A DNA stretch of 64,000 nt from Litchfieldella anticariensis FP35 = DSM 16096. Its GTDB lineage: Bacteria > Pseudomonadota > Gammaproteobacteria > Pseudomonadales > Halomonadaceae. The first letter of the stretch is position 1, and each line of letters starts with the position of its first letter. Position numbers and translations under genes: made by a program. The stretch spans positions 613,497 through 677,496 of the forward strand of contig NZ_KE332388.1 in assembly GCF_000409775.1 (NCBI RefSeq), written 5' to 3'. This document shows positions 6,956 through 14,890 of the stretch, piece by piece. The notes under the pieces are model-generated. The model saw only the letters and a list, made by a program, of their open reading frames with translations. It was not told where the DNA came from and did no database searches.

Positions 6956-8674
6956 TCAGCCTTTGACGATGATGTGTTGGGCCGCCAGCGGCTCACGGAA
7001 GTCCTTGAGCAACCCCAACACTGGATTGGGAGCCGCCTGGCCGAGACCACAGATGGACGCATCCATCATCACTTGAGACAAGCGGGCAAGCTCTGCAGCG
7101 TCCCATTCGTCGCGCTCGAGCAGGGTCAGCATCTTCTCGCTGCCAACACGGCACGGGGTGCACTGCCCACAGGATTCATCGGCGAAGAACGCCAACAGGT
7201 TGGTGACCGCTGAACGCAAGTCATCCTGGTCGGAGACCACGATCACCGCCGCCGAGCCAATGAAGCAACCATGCTCCTGGAGCGTATCGAAATCCAGGGG
7301 AATGTCCGCCTTGGTAGCCGGCAGAATGCCACCCGAGGCTCCACCAGGCAGATACGCCAGGAGCCGGTGGCCTTCCTGCATGCCGCCACAGTACTCTTCC
7401 AACAGTTCATTCATGGTGATACCGGCTGGTGCCAGATGAACACCGGGGCGCTTGACCCGCCCCGAGACCGAGAAGCTTCTGAGCCCCTTGCGGCCATGAC
7501 GACCATGACTGGCAAACCACTCGGCGCCGCGCTGCCAGATTAGAGGGATCCAGTAAACGGTTTCGACGTTATTGACCAGGGTGGGACGATCGAACAGCCC
7601 CTTCTGGGCAACGAACGGCGGGCGATGACGCGGCTTGCCGGGTTTGCCTTCCAGCGACTCGATCATCGCCGATTCCTCACCGCAGATGTAGGCGCCGGCA
7701 CCACGCCGCATCACGATATACCCTGCTTCGACCAGGCCTGCTGCCTCCAGTTCTTCGATGGCTTCACGCAACACTCGATGCAAACCGGGGTATTCATCGC
7801 GCAGATAGATATACAGGGCTTCCGCCTCCACTGCCCAAGCGCTGATCAAGGCGCCCTCCAGAAAGCGATGCGGAGCGCGCTCCAGATAGTAACGATCCTT
7901 GAAAGTTCCCGGCTCACCTTCGTCGGCATTGATGGCGCAATAACGCGGGCCTGGCTCCTGCCGCACGAAATACCACTTCTTGAAGGTCGGGAAACCGGCA
8001 CCGCCCAGACCCCGCAGATTGGCGGTTTCGAGCGCCTGCATCAGCATGTCGACCGTGACCTGGCCAGCGCGACACTGGCCAAGCAATTCATAGCCGCCTT
8101 CACAGCGATAGTCGGCCAAATGCTGCCAATCGACGGCCTCAGGATGAAAGTGATGGGTATCCAGCACAGCTTCGATGGCTTCGCGTGTCGCGTGATTGAC
8201 ATGCCGATGGCCAACCTCCACCACGGGCGCCATCTCGCATCGTCCCATACAGGGAGCACGTAGTACGCGCACCTCGGCCGGGTCGACGCCGGTTTCCAAT
8301 TCCGCTTTCAGCGCCGCAGCACCGGCCAACTGGCAGGACAGCGAGTCGCAGACACGAATCGTCGTTGCTGGTGGTGGTGCCTGATCGTCATGGATCACGT
8401 CGAAATGAGCATAGAAGGTCGCCGTTTCGTAGACCGCCGCCATTGGCAGATTCATGTACGCGGCCAGCGCCCGCAGATAGCGTAACGAGAGATAGCCGTG
8501 AGCATCCTGGATGATGTGCAGGTGCTCGATCAGCAGGTCACGACGACGTAAGTCGGGTTGGGTCCGTTCGTCGCCGATCAGGGTTCGCAATTCCTCCAAT
8601 GCAGCGGGATCGAGATCACGCCCACGGGGCTTACCCCGGAAACGACGGGTGGGAGTCACGGTCTGGACGGTCAT
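6956..8674 (-). CDS. fdsB: Formate dehydrogenase beta subunit: fused NuoE-NuoF-type NADH-linked diaphorase
   Basis: The product has 572 residues and combines two modules that are separate proteins (FdsG and FdsB, or NuoE and NuoF) in many systems. The first (about 20-165) is a thioredoxin-like 2Fe-2S domain with C109, C114, C142 and C146. The second has the NADH/FMN-binding region (GLGGAGFPTFKK at 222-233, EPGTFKDRYY near 254-263) and a 4Fe-4S site with C502, C505, C508 and C542 in ESCGQCTPCR. It passes electrons from the alpha subunit to NAD+. It is the first gene of the operon. The ribosome site is weak and the 250 bp upstream, divergent from the PRC-barrel gene, should hold the promoter. 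Confidence 0.93.
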   Translation of the reverse strand: MTVQTVTPTRRFRGKPRGRDLDPAALEELRTLIGDERTQPDLRRRDLLIEHLHIIQDAHGYLSLRYLRALAAYMNLPMAAVYETATFYAHFDVIHDDQAPPPATTIRVCDSLSCQLAGAAALKAELETGVDPAEVRVLRAPCMGRCEMAPVVEVGHRHVNHATREAIEAVLDTHHFHPEAVDWQHLADYRCEGGYELLGQCRAGQVTVDMLMQALETANLRGLGGAGFPTFKKWYFVRQEPGPRYCAINADEGEPGTFKDRYYLERAPHRFLEGALISAWAVEAEALYIYLRDEYPGLHRVLREAIEELEAAGLVEAGYIVMRRGAGAYICGEESAMIESLEGKPGKPRHRPPFVAQKGLFDRPTLVNNVETVYWIPLIWQRGAEWFASHGRHGRKGLRSFSVSGRVKRPGVHLAPAGITMNELLEEYCGGMQEGHRLLAYLPGGASGGILPATKADIPLDFDTLQEHGCFIGSAAVIVVSDQDDLRSAVTNLLAFFADESCGQCTPCRVGSEKMLTLLERDEWDAAELARLSQVMMDASICGLGQAAPNPVLGLLKDFREPLAAQHIIVKG

Positions 8675-8925
8675 GGCACATGCTCGTTGTTATCGATGAT
8701 GACATGTCCAAATGGTGGCACCAGCGTCTACAAGTGGCAATCTTAGTGTTTCTGGGGCCTCTCGAACGCCGAGGAAAGATACGCGCACGTCGCTCTCAAC
8801 ATACCCTGATAGCCGAACTCGGATACAAGGGAGAACAAAAAGATACCGAGGTTCTTTGGCAATCTCCTATCAGTCCATTACGTTGACCAGAGAGGATTTC
8901 TTCTGTCGGAAATGGAGTTAGCGAC

Positions 8926-9438
8926 ATGCGTAAGACACTCTTGATCATCGGTACTACCCTGACCACCATCGGCTTCATGACCAACGTACACGCCGCCGAG
9001 GGTCCACAGGGACTGTACTCCGCTGACGCCATTCTTGACGCCAATGCCTATCAATCCAGCAATCAGCAAGAACGCGTCGGTGACGTCGAGGATATCCTGC
9101 TCGACGATGATATGCGGGTGCAGGCCCTAGTGATCGAGACTGGCGCCACCTTGGGCATGGGAGGCCGCGAAATCGTCGTCAATAATGACCATTACCGTCT
9201 GGAAACCTCTTCCGAGAACGCCGGGGATACTGAACACCGGGTCATTATCGATGCCACCGCGGATGAACTGGAGCAGATGCCGGAATATAACGCCAGTTGG
9301 TGGAACGAAACTCGGCAACAAGCCCGTGAAGCCTGGGAAGCCACCCAGGAAGGTGCCGAAAGTGCCTGGCAGCGCACCCGCGAAGGAGCGGAGCAAGCCG
9401 CGGACACCATTGAAGAGAGCATTCGTGGCAACGAGTGA
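8926..9438 (+). CDS. Exported PRC-barrel domain protein with helical C-terminal tail
   Basis: The product has 170 residues. A signal peptide (MRKTLLIIGTTLTTIGFMTNVHA, cleavage near residue 23) is followed by a PRC-barrel-like beta domain (about 30-110; VGDVEDILLDDDMRVQALVI). The C-terminal tail (about 118-165) is amphipathic helix with near-repeats of the form EGAESAWQRTREGAEQA. PRC-barrel proteins of this exported kind are often linked to stress or membrane surface functions, but the precise role is not known. It has a GGAG ribosome site and its own downstream hairpin, so it appears monocistronic. It is divergent from the formate dehydrogenase operon. Confidence 0.82.
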   Translation: MRKTLLIIGTTLTTIGFMTNVHAAEGPQGLYSADAILDANAYQSSNQQERVGDVEDILLDDDMRVQALVIETGATLGMGGREIVVNNDHYRLETSSENAGDTEHRVIIDATADELEQMPEYNASWWNETRQQAREAWEATQEGAESAWQRTREGAEQAADTIEESIRGNE

Positions 9439-9462
9439 GCCGCCGCCCCTATCACTTGCCGG

Positions 9463-9480
9463 ACCCACCGAAAGGTGGGT
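9463..9480 (+). terminator. Hairpin terminator of the PRC-barrel gene
   Basis: ACCCACC (9463-9469), a GAAA tetraloop and GGTGGGT (9474-9480) form a 7-bp stem 24 bases after the stop. The downstream tract is TCGCCTTG, a weak U-tail. Confidence 0.6.
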
Positions 9481-9647
9481 TCGCCTTGCGTAGCCTTTGT
9501 TAACACATCACGTCATATTCTGCTAGACATGCCGAGGTCGCTTTCACGACACAACAGGCACCGGGATACCTCAAGAATGCGTTGACTGAATTTGCCTGGT
9601 AGTACCGCCAGGACGATTCGGTTCAAAATAACAAACGAGGACATCCC

Positions 9648-11222
9648 ATGAAGCATGACGACGACCCGCTTCTGACACCCGGTCAGGACAACAAACAGGT
9701 TATGGGGCTGGATTTCCACAACCCCGTATTCCCCCTTTCCGCCATTACCATCCTAGCATTCATCATCTACGCGCTGGTCTATCCAGATTTAGCCAATCAG
9801 CAGCTCGTCGCCGCACGCGGTTGGTCGATCGAGCATTTTGACTGGTTGTTCATGATTGCCGGCAACATCTTCGTTCTGTTCTGCATCACCTTGATCTTTC
9901 TGCCCGTTGGCAAGATCCGCTTGGGCGGCCAGGATGCTCGTCCCGAGTATTCGCGGATGTCGTGGTTCGCCATGCTGTTCGCCGCCGGCATGGGGATCGG
10001 CCTGATGTTCTGGAGCGTGGCCGAGCCGGTAGCCTATTACACCGACTGGTACGGCACGCCGTTGAACGCTGCCGCCGGCACTGCCGAAGGCGCCGGTGCT
10101 GCCATGGGCGCGACCATGTTCCACTGGGGCCTCCACCCTTGGGCGATCTACGCCGTGGTGGGGCTGTCGCTGGCCTTCTTCGCCTACAACAAGGGACTGC
10201 CCCTCACTCTGAGATCGGCATTCTATCCGTTGCTTGGCGAACGTACTCGCGGTTGGATCGGGCATATCGTCGATATCGTCGCCGTTCTGGCCACGATCTT
10301 CGGCCTGGCCACCTCGCTGGGCTTCGGTGCCAGCCAGGCGGCAGGTGGGCTGGCCTACCTCTTCGACGTTCCCAACACCATCGGCACGCAGCTCGCCATC
10401 ATCGTGGTGGTCACCGCCGTGGCGCTGTTCTCGGTATGGCGCGGCATCGATGGCGGAGTCAAGCTGTTCTCCAACATCAATATGGTGATCGCCCTGGTGC
10501 TGCTGCTGTTCGTGGTGTTCACCGGTTCCACTCTGCTGTTCGTCAACGGCCTGTGGACCACCACCGTCGACTATGTGTCGTATATCGTGCCCTTGTCGAA
10601 CTGGATCGGCCGCGACGACCAGACCTGGTACCACGGCTGGACGGTCTTCTACTGGGCCTGGTGGATCTCCTGGTCACCGTTCGTCGGCATGTTCATTGCC
10701 CGCGTCTCGCGTGGCCGCACGGTACGGGAGTTCCTGACCGCGGTACTGGTGGTACCCACCGTGGTGACCATCGTGTGGATGACCGCCTTTGGTGGCACCG
10801 CGCTGGATCAGGCCACGAATGGCGTCGGCGCCCTCGCCGGAGGTATCGACGACGTATCATTGGCAATGTTCCAGATGCTCGAGCACCTGCCGCTGACGAC
10901 ACTGACCTCAACGCTTGCGATCATACTGGTGCTGGTATTCTTCATCACCTCGTCCGACTCCGGATCGCTGGTGATCGACAACATCACCGCTGGCGGCAAG
11001 ACAGACGCTCCCAGAAGCCAACGGGTATTCTGGGCTACGCTGGAAGGTGTAATCGCCGGTGTATTGCTGTACGGCGGCGGTAGCACCGCACTCAGCGCCC
11101 TGCAGGCCGGAGCGGTCGCGACCGGGCTGCCGTTCACCATCGTATTGCTGGTGATGTGTTTCAGTCTCTACGTGGGATTACGCCAGGAGCAACGTCAACT
11201 GAGCTTGACCGCAGCCATCTGA
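9648..11222 (+). CDS. BCCT-family betaine/choline/carnitine-type transporter (first copy)
   Basis: The product has 524 residues with about 12 transmembrane segments. BCCT signatures are clear: the glycine stretch GMGIGLMFWSVAEP, used for ion coupling in the family, and the aromatic-box segment FYWAWWISWSPFVGMFIARV followed by the loop SRGRTVREF. Family knowledge: sodium- or proton-coupled uptake of quaternary amines such as glycine betaine, choline or dimethylglycine. Substrate cannot be fixed from sequence, but adjacency to betaine-degradation genes suggests a catabolic or osmotic betaine carrier. The N- and C-terminal tails are short, so it probably lacks the long C-terminal osmosensing domain seen in BetP or BetT. 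Start ATG at 9648. Confidence 0.94.
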   Translation: MKHDDDPLLTPGQDNKQVMGLDFHNPVFPLSAITILAFIIYALVYPDLANQQLVAARGWSIEHFDWLFMIAGNIFVLFCITLIFLPVGKIRLGGQDARPEYSRMSWFAMLFAAGMGIGLMFWSVAEPVAYYTDWYGTPLNAAAGTAEGAGAAMGATMFHWGLHPWAIYAVVGLSLAFFAYNKGLPLTLRSAFYPLLGERTRGWIGHIVDIVAVLATIFGLATSLGFGASQAAGGLAYLFDVPNTIGTQLAIIVVVTAVALFSVWRGIDGGVKLFSNINMVIALVLLLFVVFTGSTLLFVNGLWTTTVDYVSYIVPLSNWIGRDDQTWYHGWTVFYWAWWISWSPFVGMFIARVSRGRTVREFLTAVLVVPTVVTIVWMTAFGGTALDQATNGVGALAGGIDDVSLAMFQMLEHLPLTTLTSTLAIILVLVFFITSSDSGSLVIDNITAGGKTDAPRSQRVFWATLEGVIAGVLLYGGGSTALSALQAGAVATGLPFTIVLLVMCFSLYVGLRQEQRQLSLTAAI

Positions 11223-11534
11223 AGCGTTGACCCATCGTGCCGGTAAGCAATACCGACCGGTTTTACCTACTCTGCCAGGGACGGCCCTTTCACGGCTTCC
11301 CTGGCATTGTCGTGACTACGTTACCAAACTGAAGGAAACATCGAATCAATTCAGTTCTTTGACTGGACAAACCCACGCCCCACTCCGGTATGGTAAGTAA
11401 GCCACTTATCGCATTTAAAAGGAGCAGGAGCAGGAGCAGTGAGCATGTACAAAAAAACCATAGACCCGGAGGCCCCACCAACCCCGAACTCGAGCGATGC
11501 TGTTACCTGAAGTCACTCAGACGGAGATTCCACT
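11223..11534 (+). promoter_or_regulatory. Leader region of the second BCCT gene with a repeated Shine-Dalgarno tract
   Basis: This 312-bp gap holds three tandem GGAGCA units (11421-11438) and a 22-codon reading frame (see the separate entry at 11445-11510). The upstream half is A/T-richer and contains TTGACT at 11359-11364 and TATGGT at 11389-11394, but their spacing (24 bp) is too long for a standard promoter pair. No strong terminator for the first BCCT gene is visible. Confidence 0.4.
11445..11510 (+). CDS. Possible 21-residue leader peptide ahead of the second BCCT gene
   Basis: An ATG at 11445 stands 6 bases after a triple GGAGCA Shine-Dalgarno tract (11421-11438) and opens a frame of 21 codons ending with TGA at 11508-11510. 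The peptide begins MYKKTIDPEAPPTP and is polar and Pro-rich, with a PEAPPTP stretch that could slow ribosomes. The stop lies 24 bases before the GTG start of the transporter, so translational coupling or attenuation is possible. The strong ribosome site is the main evidence. Conservation has not been tested. Confidence 0.45.
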   Translation: MYKKTIDPEAPPTPNSSDAVT

Positions 11535-13205
11535 GTGGCAAATTACTCTTCACAACAATCGGCCAAGGGGCAGAATGAAGGCTCCGAAGGCATACCAGCC
11601 CCTGAAGGGCCAGCAAACCTTATCGATACCGATTACGTCATCGGGCAAGACAACATCACCGCCAGCAAGTTCGGCTTGAGCCTGGACCTGCATGGCAAGG
11701 TCTTCACGTTCTCGGCCTTGGTGATCCTGTTCTTCGTTATTCTCACCCTGGCTCTGCAGGCCGAAGTCGATCCAATCTTCAACGGCCTGCGCACTTGGTT
11801 GACCGGCAACCTGACTTGGTTCTTCCTGCTGGCCGCCAATATTTTCGTCGTTCTTTCCATCGTGTTGATCTTCACCCCCCTGGGCAAGGTACGCATTGGC
11901 GGCATGCATGCGAAACCCGACTTCAGCTACGCTGGTTGGTTCGCCATGCTGTTCGCCGCCGGCATGGGCATCGGTTTGATGTTCTATGGGGTTTCCGAAC
12001 CCTTGACGCATTTCGATACCGCCATGGGCGGTACTACCGTCGAGAATGGCGTGCGTACCGACTGGGCACCATTGGGCGCTGCTGCCGATAACCCGCAGGG
12101 TGCGATATCGTTGGGCATGGCCGCCACCATCTACCACTGGGGCCTACACCCTTGGGGTATCTATGCGGTGGTAGCACTGGCACTGGCACTGTTCTCCTAT
12201 AACAAGGGGCTGCCACTGACCATGCGCTCGATCTTCTATCCGCTGCTGGGAGAACGTATCTGGGGTTGGCCAGGGCATGTCATCGATATTCTGGCAGTGT
12301 TCGCTACCCTATTCGGCCTGGCCACCTCGCTGGGGCTGGGTGCCTCCCAAGCTGCTGGTGGACTGAGCTACCTGTTCGGAACCCCCAACACCAACGTCAC
12401 CATGGTGCTACTGATCATGGGGATCACCGCTGTGGCGTTGCTTTCCGTGGTGGCAGGCGTCGACAAGGGGGTGAAGCGTCTATCGCAGCTCAACATGGTC
12501 ATGGCCGCCCTACTGTTGCTGTTCGTGATTTTCGTCGGCCCAACCTTGATGATCCTTACCGGCTTCTTCGAGAATCTGGCGTCTTATGTGGTCAACCTGC
12601 CAGCTCTATCCAACCCCTTCGGTCGTGAGGACGTCAACTTCACCGAGGGTTGGACTGCCTTCTACTGGGCTTGGTGGATTAGTTGGTCGCCGTTCGTCGG
12701 CATGTTCATCGCACGCGTCTCGCGCGGTCGCACGGTACGCGAGTTCCTGATCGCCGTGCTGCTGGTACCGTCAGTGGTTTCAGTGCTGTGGATGACCGCT
12801 TTCGGCGGGACCGCCATCGATCAATTGGTGAACCAGAACTTCCAGGGGGTGGCGGATGCGGCCCTGGAGCTCCAATTGTTCGTCATGCTGGGTGAATTGC
12901 CGCTGACTGCCATTACCTCCTTCATCGGCATCTTGCTGGTGATGATTTTCTTCATCACCTCTTCCGATTCCGGTTCGCTGGTAATCGACTCCATCACCGC
13001 TGGCGGCAAAGTGGATGCGCCCAAGCCTCAACGGGTGTTCTGGGCCGTCATCGAAGGCGCCATCGCCATCGCCCTGCTCTTGGGTGGTGGTCTAACGGCC
13101 TTGCAGGCCGCCGTCATTTCCACCGGCTTGCCCTTCACCCTGGTGCTGCTGGCGGCGTGCTACGCGATCGTCAAGGGTTTGATGAGCGAGCCAAAAGCGG
13201 CCTGA
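11535..13205 (+). CDS. BCCT-family betaine/choline/carnitine-type transporter (second copy)
   Basis: The product has 556 residues and clearly belongs to the same family as the preceding gene: the GMGIGLMFYGVSEP glycine motif, the segment FYWAWWISWSPFVGMFIARV and the SRGRTVREF loop are shared. It differs by a polar N-terminal extension of about 50 residues (rich in S, Q, E, P) before the first membrane segment. The start is GTG at 11535 with GGAG at 11524-11527; I chose it because no better start with a ribosome site lies downstream. Tandem BCCT genes usually differ in substrate or affinity. Its original terminator was split by the insertion sequence immediately downstream. Confidence 0.94.
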   Translation: MANYSSQQSAKGQNEGSEGIPAPEGPANLIDTDYVIGQDNITASKFGLSLDLHGKVFTFSALVILFFVILTLALQAEVDPIFNGLRTWLTGNLTWFFLLAANIFVVLSIVLIFTPLGKVRIGGMHAKPDFSYAGWFAMLFAAGMGIGLMFYGVSEPLTHFDTAMGGTTVENGVRTDWAPLGAAADNPQGAISLGMAATIYHWGLHPWGIYAVVALALALFSYNKGLPLTMRSIFYPLLGERIWGWPGHVIDILAVFATLFGLATSLGLGASQAAGGLSYLFGTPNTNVTMVLLIMGITAVALLSVVAGVDKGVKRLSQLNMVMAALLLLFVIFVGPTLMILTGFFENLASYVVNLPALSNPFGREDVNFTEGWTAFYWAWWISWSPFVGMFIARVSRGRTVREFLIAVLLVPSVVSVLWMTAFGGTAIDQLVNQNFQGVADAALELQLFVMLGELPLTAITSFIGILLVMIFFITSSDSGSLVIDSITAGGKVDAPKPQRVFWAVIEGAIAIALLLGGGLTALQAAVISTGLPFTLVLLAACYAIVKGLMSEPKAA

Positions 13206-13231
13206 CAGCGGAAACGGCAATAGCGCAAACC

Positions 13232-13255
13232 AGGCGGCCACAGCTGTGGCCGCCT
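13232..13255. repeat. Left copy of a 24-bp palindromic target duplication (former terminator)
   Basis: The half-site AGGCGGCCACAG (13232-13243) is followed by its exact reverse complement, giving a perfect 24-bp palindrome. An identical 24 bp stands at 14839-14862 on the other side of the insertion sequence. I read both as the duplicated target site. The original palindrome was probably the shared terminator of the transporter (plus strand) and exonuclease (minus strand) genes. Confidence 0.82.
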
Positions 13256-13268
13256 CAGACTGCTGACG

Positions 13269-13291
13269 AACCCCGCATTTTTTGCGGGGTT
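13269..13291. terminator. Subterminal hairpin at the left end of the IS
   Basis: AACCCCGC (13269-13276) pairs with GCGGGGTT (13284-13291) around an A/T loop and is followed on the plus strand by TGTGTTTCT. It can act as terminator for the transporter transcript entering the IS from the left, or for the transposase transcript from the right. Confidence 0.6.
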
Positions 13292-13440
13292 TGTGTTTCT
13301 ACGCTCGCGTTCTTTGCTCGCGACGGAAGGGAGCGCTACAACACGATTTATCTCTCGAGAGGCAGAAAATGGCGCTCTCAAGCGAGTATGGGGCTTCCTG
13401 AAGGTGTCGCTGGAAGGAAAATTCGACGACCGGGCCCCTC

Positions 13441-14784
13441 TCAGGCCGCCAAGGCCATTTTCTTGAGGTTCTGCGCTGCCGCACAGAGCAAGGCCTGCTC
13501 TCGCATTCCAGCGATTCCCCGCATGCGAGCATAGCGGTACCCATGGAGTTGCTTGGCATCTGCGAAGCTGCGCTCCACCGTCTCCTTGCGGCGCTCGTAA
13601 ATTCGTTTGCCTACCGGCTCCAGCCGGCGGCTCCCCACCCGCTCCTTGGCGTCTTCCCAGACGTGGCGAGTCACCGTCTTGCGGTAGTGTTGATTGCGTG
13701 TGCAAGTCGCTAGGCGTGGGCACTCCCGGCACCAGACCGGGTCCGAGTGGTAATGACGATAGCCTTCCCGGTTGGTAGTCGCATAACGCAGCGTCTGGCC
13801 TTCTGGACAGCGGTAACCGTCCTGATCGGCGTCATACACGAAGAGGCGTTTCGGCATCATGCCTTTCGGCTTGCTGGGCCGACAATAACCGATCACACCG
13901 TAAAGTTGGCGCTTCTCCAACCCTTGGCAAATCGCGGCGGTAAAGTAACCGGCGTCCACCCCAACGGCGGCCAAATCGAATCCAAAGCGTCGGCGTTGGC
14001 GATCCAGCCGCTCCAGGTAGGGCACGCTGTCGTGCACGCTCGCGGGCGTGATGTGCACATCGGTGATGATGGCGTGCCTGCCATCCACCGTTCGGTGATC
14101 CAGGTAGAAAAACCCCTTGGGCTTGCCCTCCCGCACCATGTAGCCGCTGTCGGGATCGGTATCACTGATCTTCTTGGCGGTGGGCTCGGGTTCCGCCTCT
14201 CGACGAGGCGGCAGCGGCTTTTTTCCGTGAGCCTCCCGATCGGCGACCACCGCCTCTTCCAGCTCTGCCAGATAGGCCTGCGGTGTCGTCTCCACCTCCT
14301 GCATCGTGAAACGACGGCGATTGGCATTGGCCTTGATGTGGGTGCTGTCGGTGTACAGGACACGACCGCCCACCAGGCCCTGTTGCATCGCCTGCTCCAC
14401 CACATGATCGAACAGTCGCTGCGCGATATCGCTGTCACGGAACCGCCGGCGCCGGTTCTGGCTGAAGGTCGAGGCGTCCGGCACCTTGTCGGTCAGACGC
14501 AAGCCCAGGAACCAGCGATAGGCCACGTTCACCTGAAGCTCGCGGACGAGCTGGCGCTCGCTGCGAATGCCGAACAGGTAGCCGATGAACAGCGCCTTGA
14601 ACAGGAGAACGGGATCCAGCGCGGGGCGACCGTTGTCCTCGCAGTACAAGTGACGGGTCTCGTCGCGGATAAAGGAGAAGTCGATGATGGCATCGATGCG
14701 CCGGAGCAGATGATCGGAAGGCACCAGCTCTTCCAGCGTGACCATCTCCAGCTCGTGTTGGGTAGGACCGGGATCTTTTAGCAT
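13441..14784 (-). CDS. IS1182-family DDE transposase
   Basis: The product has 447 residues. The N-terminal part (about 1-130) is the DUF772-type DNA-binding region (YLFGIRSERQLVRELQVNVAYRWF). The RNase H-like catalytic core has candidate acidic residues Asp146 (YTDSTHIKA), Asp277 (VGVDAGY) and Glu404 (ETVERSFADAKQLHG). A Cys-rich zinc-ribbon-like insert lies around residues 326-361 (YRCPEGQ, WCRECPRLATC). The frame is intact, with no stop or shift, so the element may be functional. It lies wholly between the inverted repeats at 13256 and 14838. Confidence 0.95.
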   Translation of the reverse strand: MLKDPGPTQHELEMVTLEELVPSDHLLRRIDAIIDFSFIRDETRHLYCEDNGRPALDPVLLFKALFIGYLFGIRSERQLVRELQVNVAYRWFLGLRLTDKVPDASTFSQNRRRRFRDSDIAQRLFDHVVEQAMQQGLVGGRVLYTDSTHIKANANRRRFTMQEVETTPQAYLAELEEAVVADREAHGKKPLPPRREAEPEPTAKKISDTDPDSGYMVREGKPKGFFYLDHRTVDGRHAIITDVHITPASVHDSVPYLERLDRQRRRFGFDLAAVGVDAGYFTAAICQGLEKRQLYGVIGYCRPSKPKGMMPKRLFVYDADQDGYRCPEGQTLRYATTNREGYRHYHSDPVWCRECPRLATCTRNQHYRKTVTRHVWEDAKERVGSRRLEPVGKRIYERRKETVERSFADAKQLHGYRYARMRGIAGMREQALLCAAAQNLKKMALAA

Positions 14785-14796
14785 TCCCTAATAACA

Positions 14797-14828
14797 ACAA
14801 AGTCCTGGCCGAAGGGCCAGGACTTTGT
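14797..14828. terminator. Subterminal hairpin at the right end of the IS
   Basis: ACAAAGTCCTGGCC (14797-14810), loop GAAG and GGCCAGGACTTTGT (14815-14828) form a perfect 14-bp stem just upstream of the transposase start. Such structures reduce read-in transcription from outside promoters, or mask the transposase ribosome site when transcribed from outside. Confidence 0.6.
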
Positions 14829-14838
14829 CAGCAATCTG

Positions 14839-14862
14839 AGGCGGCCACAGCTGTGGCCGCCT
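14839..14862. repeat. Right copy of the 24-bp palindromic target duplication, still followed by its T-tract
   Basis: It is identical to 13232-13255. On the plus strand it is followed by TCTTTATTT, the U-tail of an intrinsic terminator. The left copy has lost this tail, which fits insertion of the IS between palindrome and T-tract with duplication of the whole stem. Confidence 0.8.
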
Positions 14863-14890
14863 TCTTTATTTCCGGTTTCCGTTACACCTT

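Larger units (their letters stand above)
13256..14838 (-). mobile_element. Insertion sequence, IS1182-type, complete (1583 bp)
   Basis: The ends are defined by terminal inverted repeats: CAGACTGCTGAC at the left end (13256-13267) and CAGATTGCTGAC read inward from the right end (14838-14827), 11 of 12 identical. Both ends directly abut identical 24-bp palindromes, the presumed target duplication. One intact transposase gene lies on the minus strand. Each end carries an internal hairpin (13269-13291 and 14797-14828) that can block transcription passing in or out. The left non-coding segment (13292-13440) contains no gene. An intact frame and matching ends suggest a recent, possibly active insertion. 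Confidence 0.88.

Noticed and set aside
9439..9647. tRNA or small RNA gene between the PRC-barrel and BCCT genes
   Set aside because: No cloverleaf or conserved TTCRANTC stretch was found; only a terminator hairpin is visible.
13292..13440. Additional IS-encoded gene in the left non-coding segment
   Set aside because: No frame of useful length with a ribosome site. It is probably untranslated end sequence of the element.
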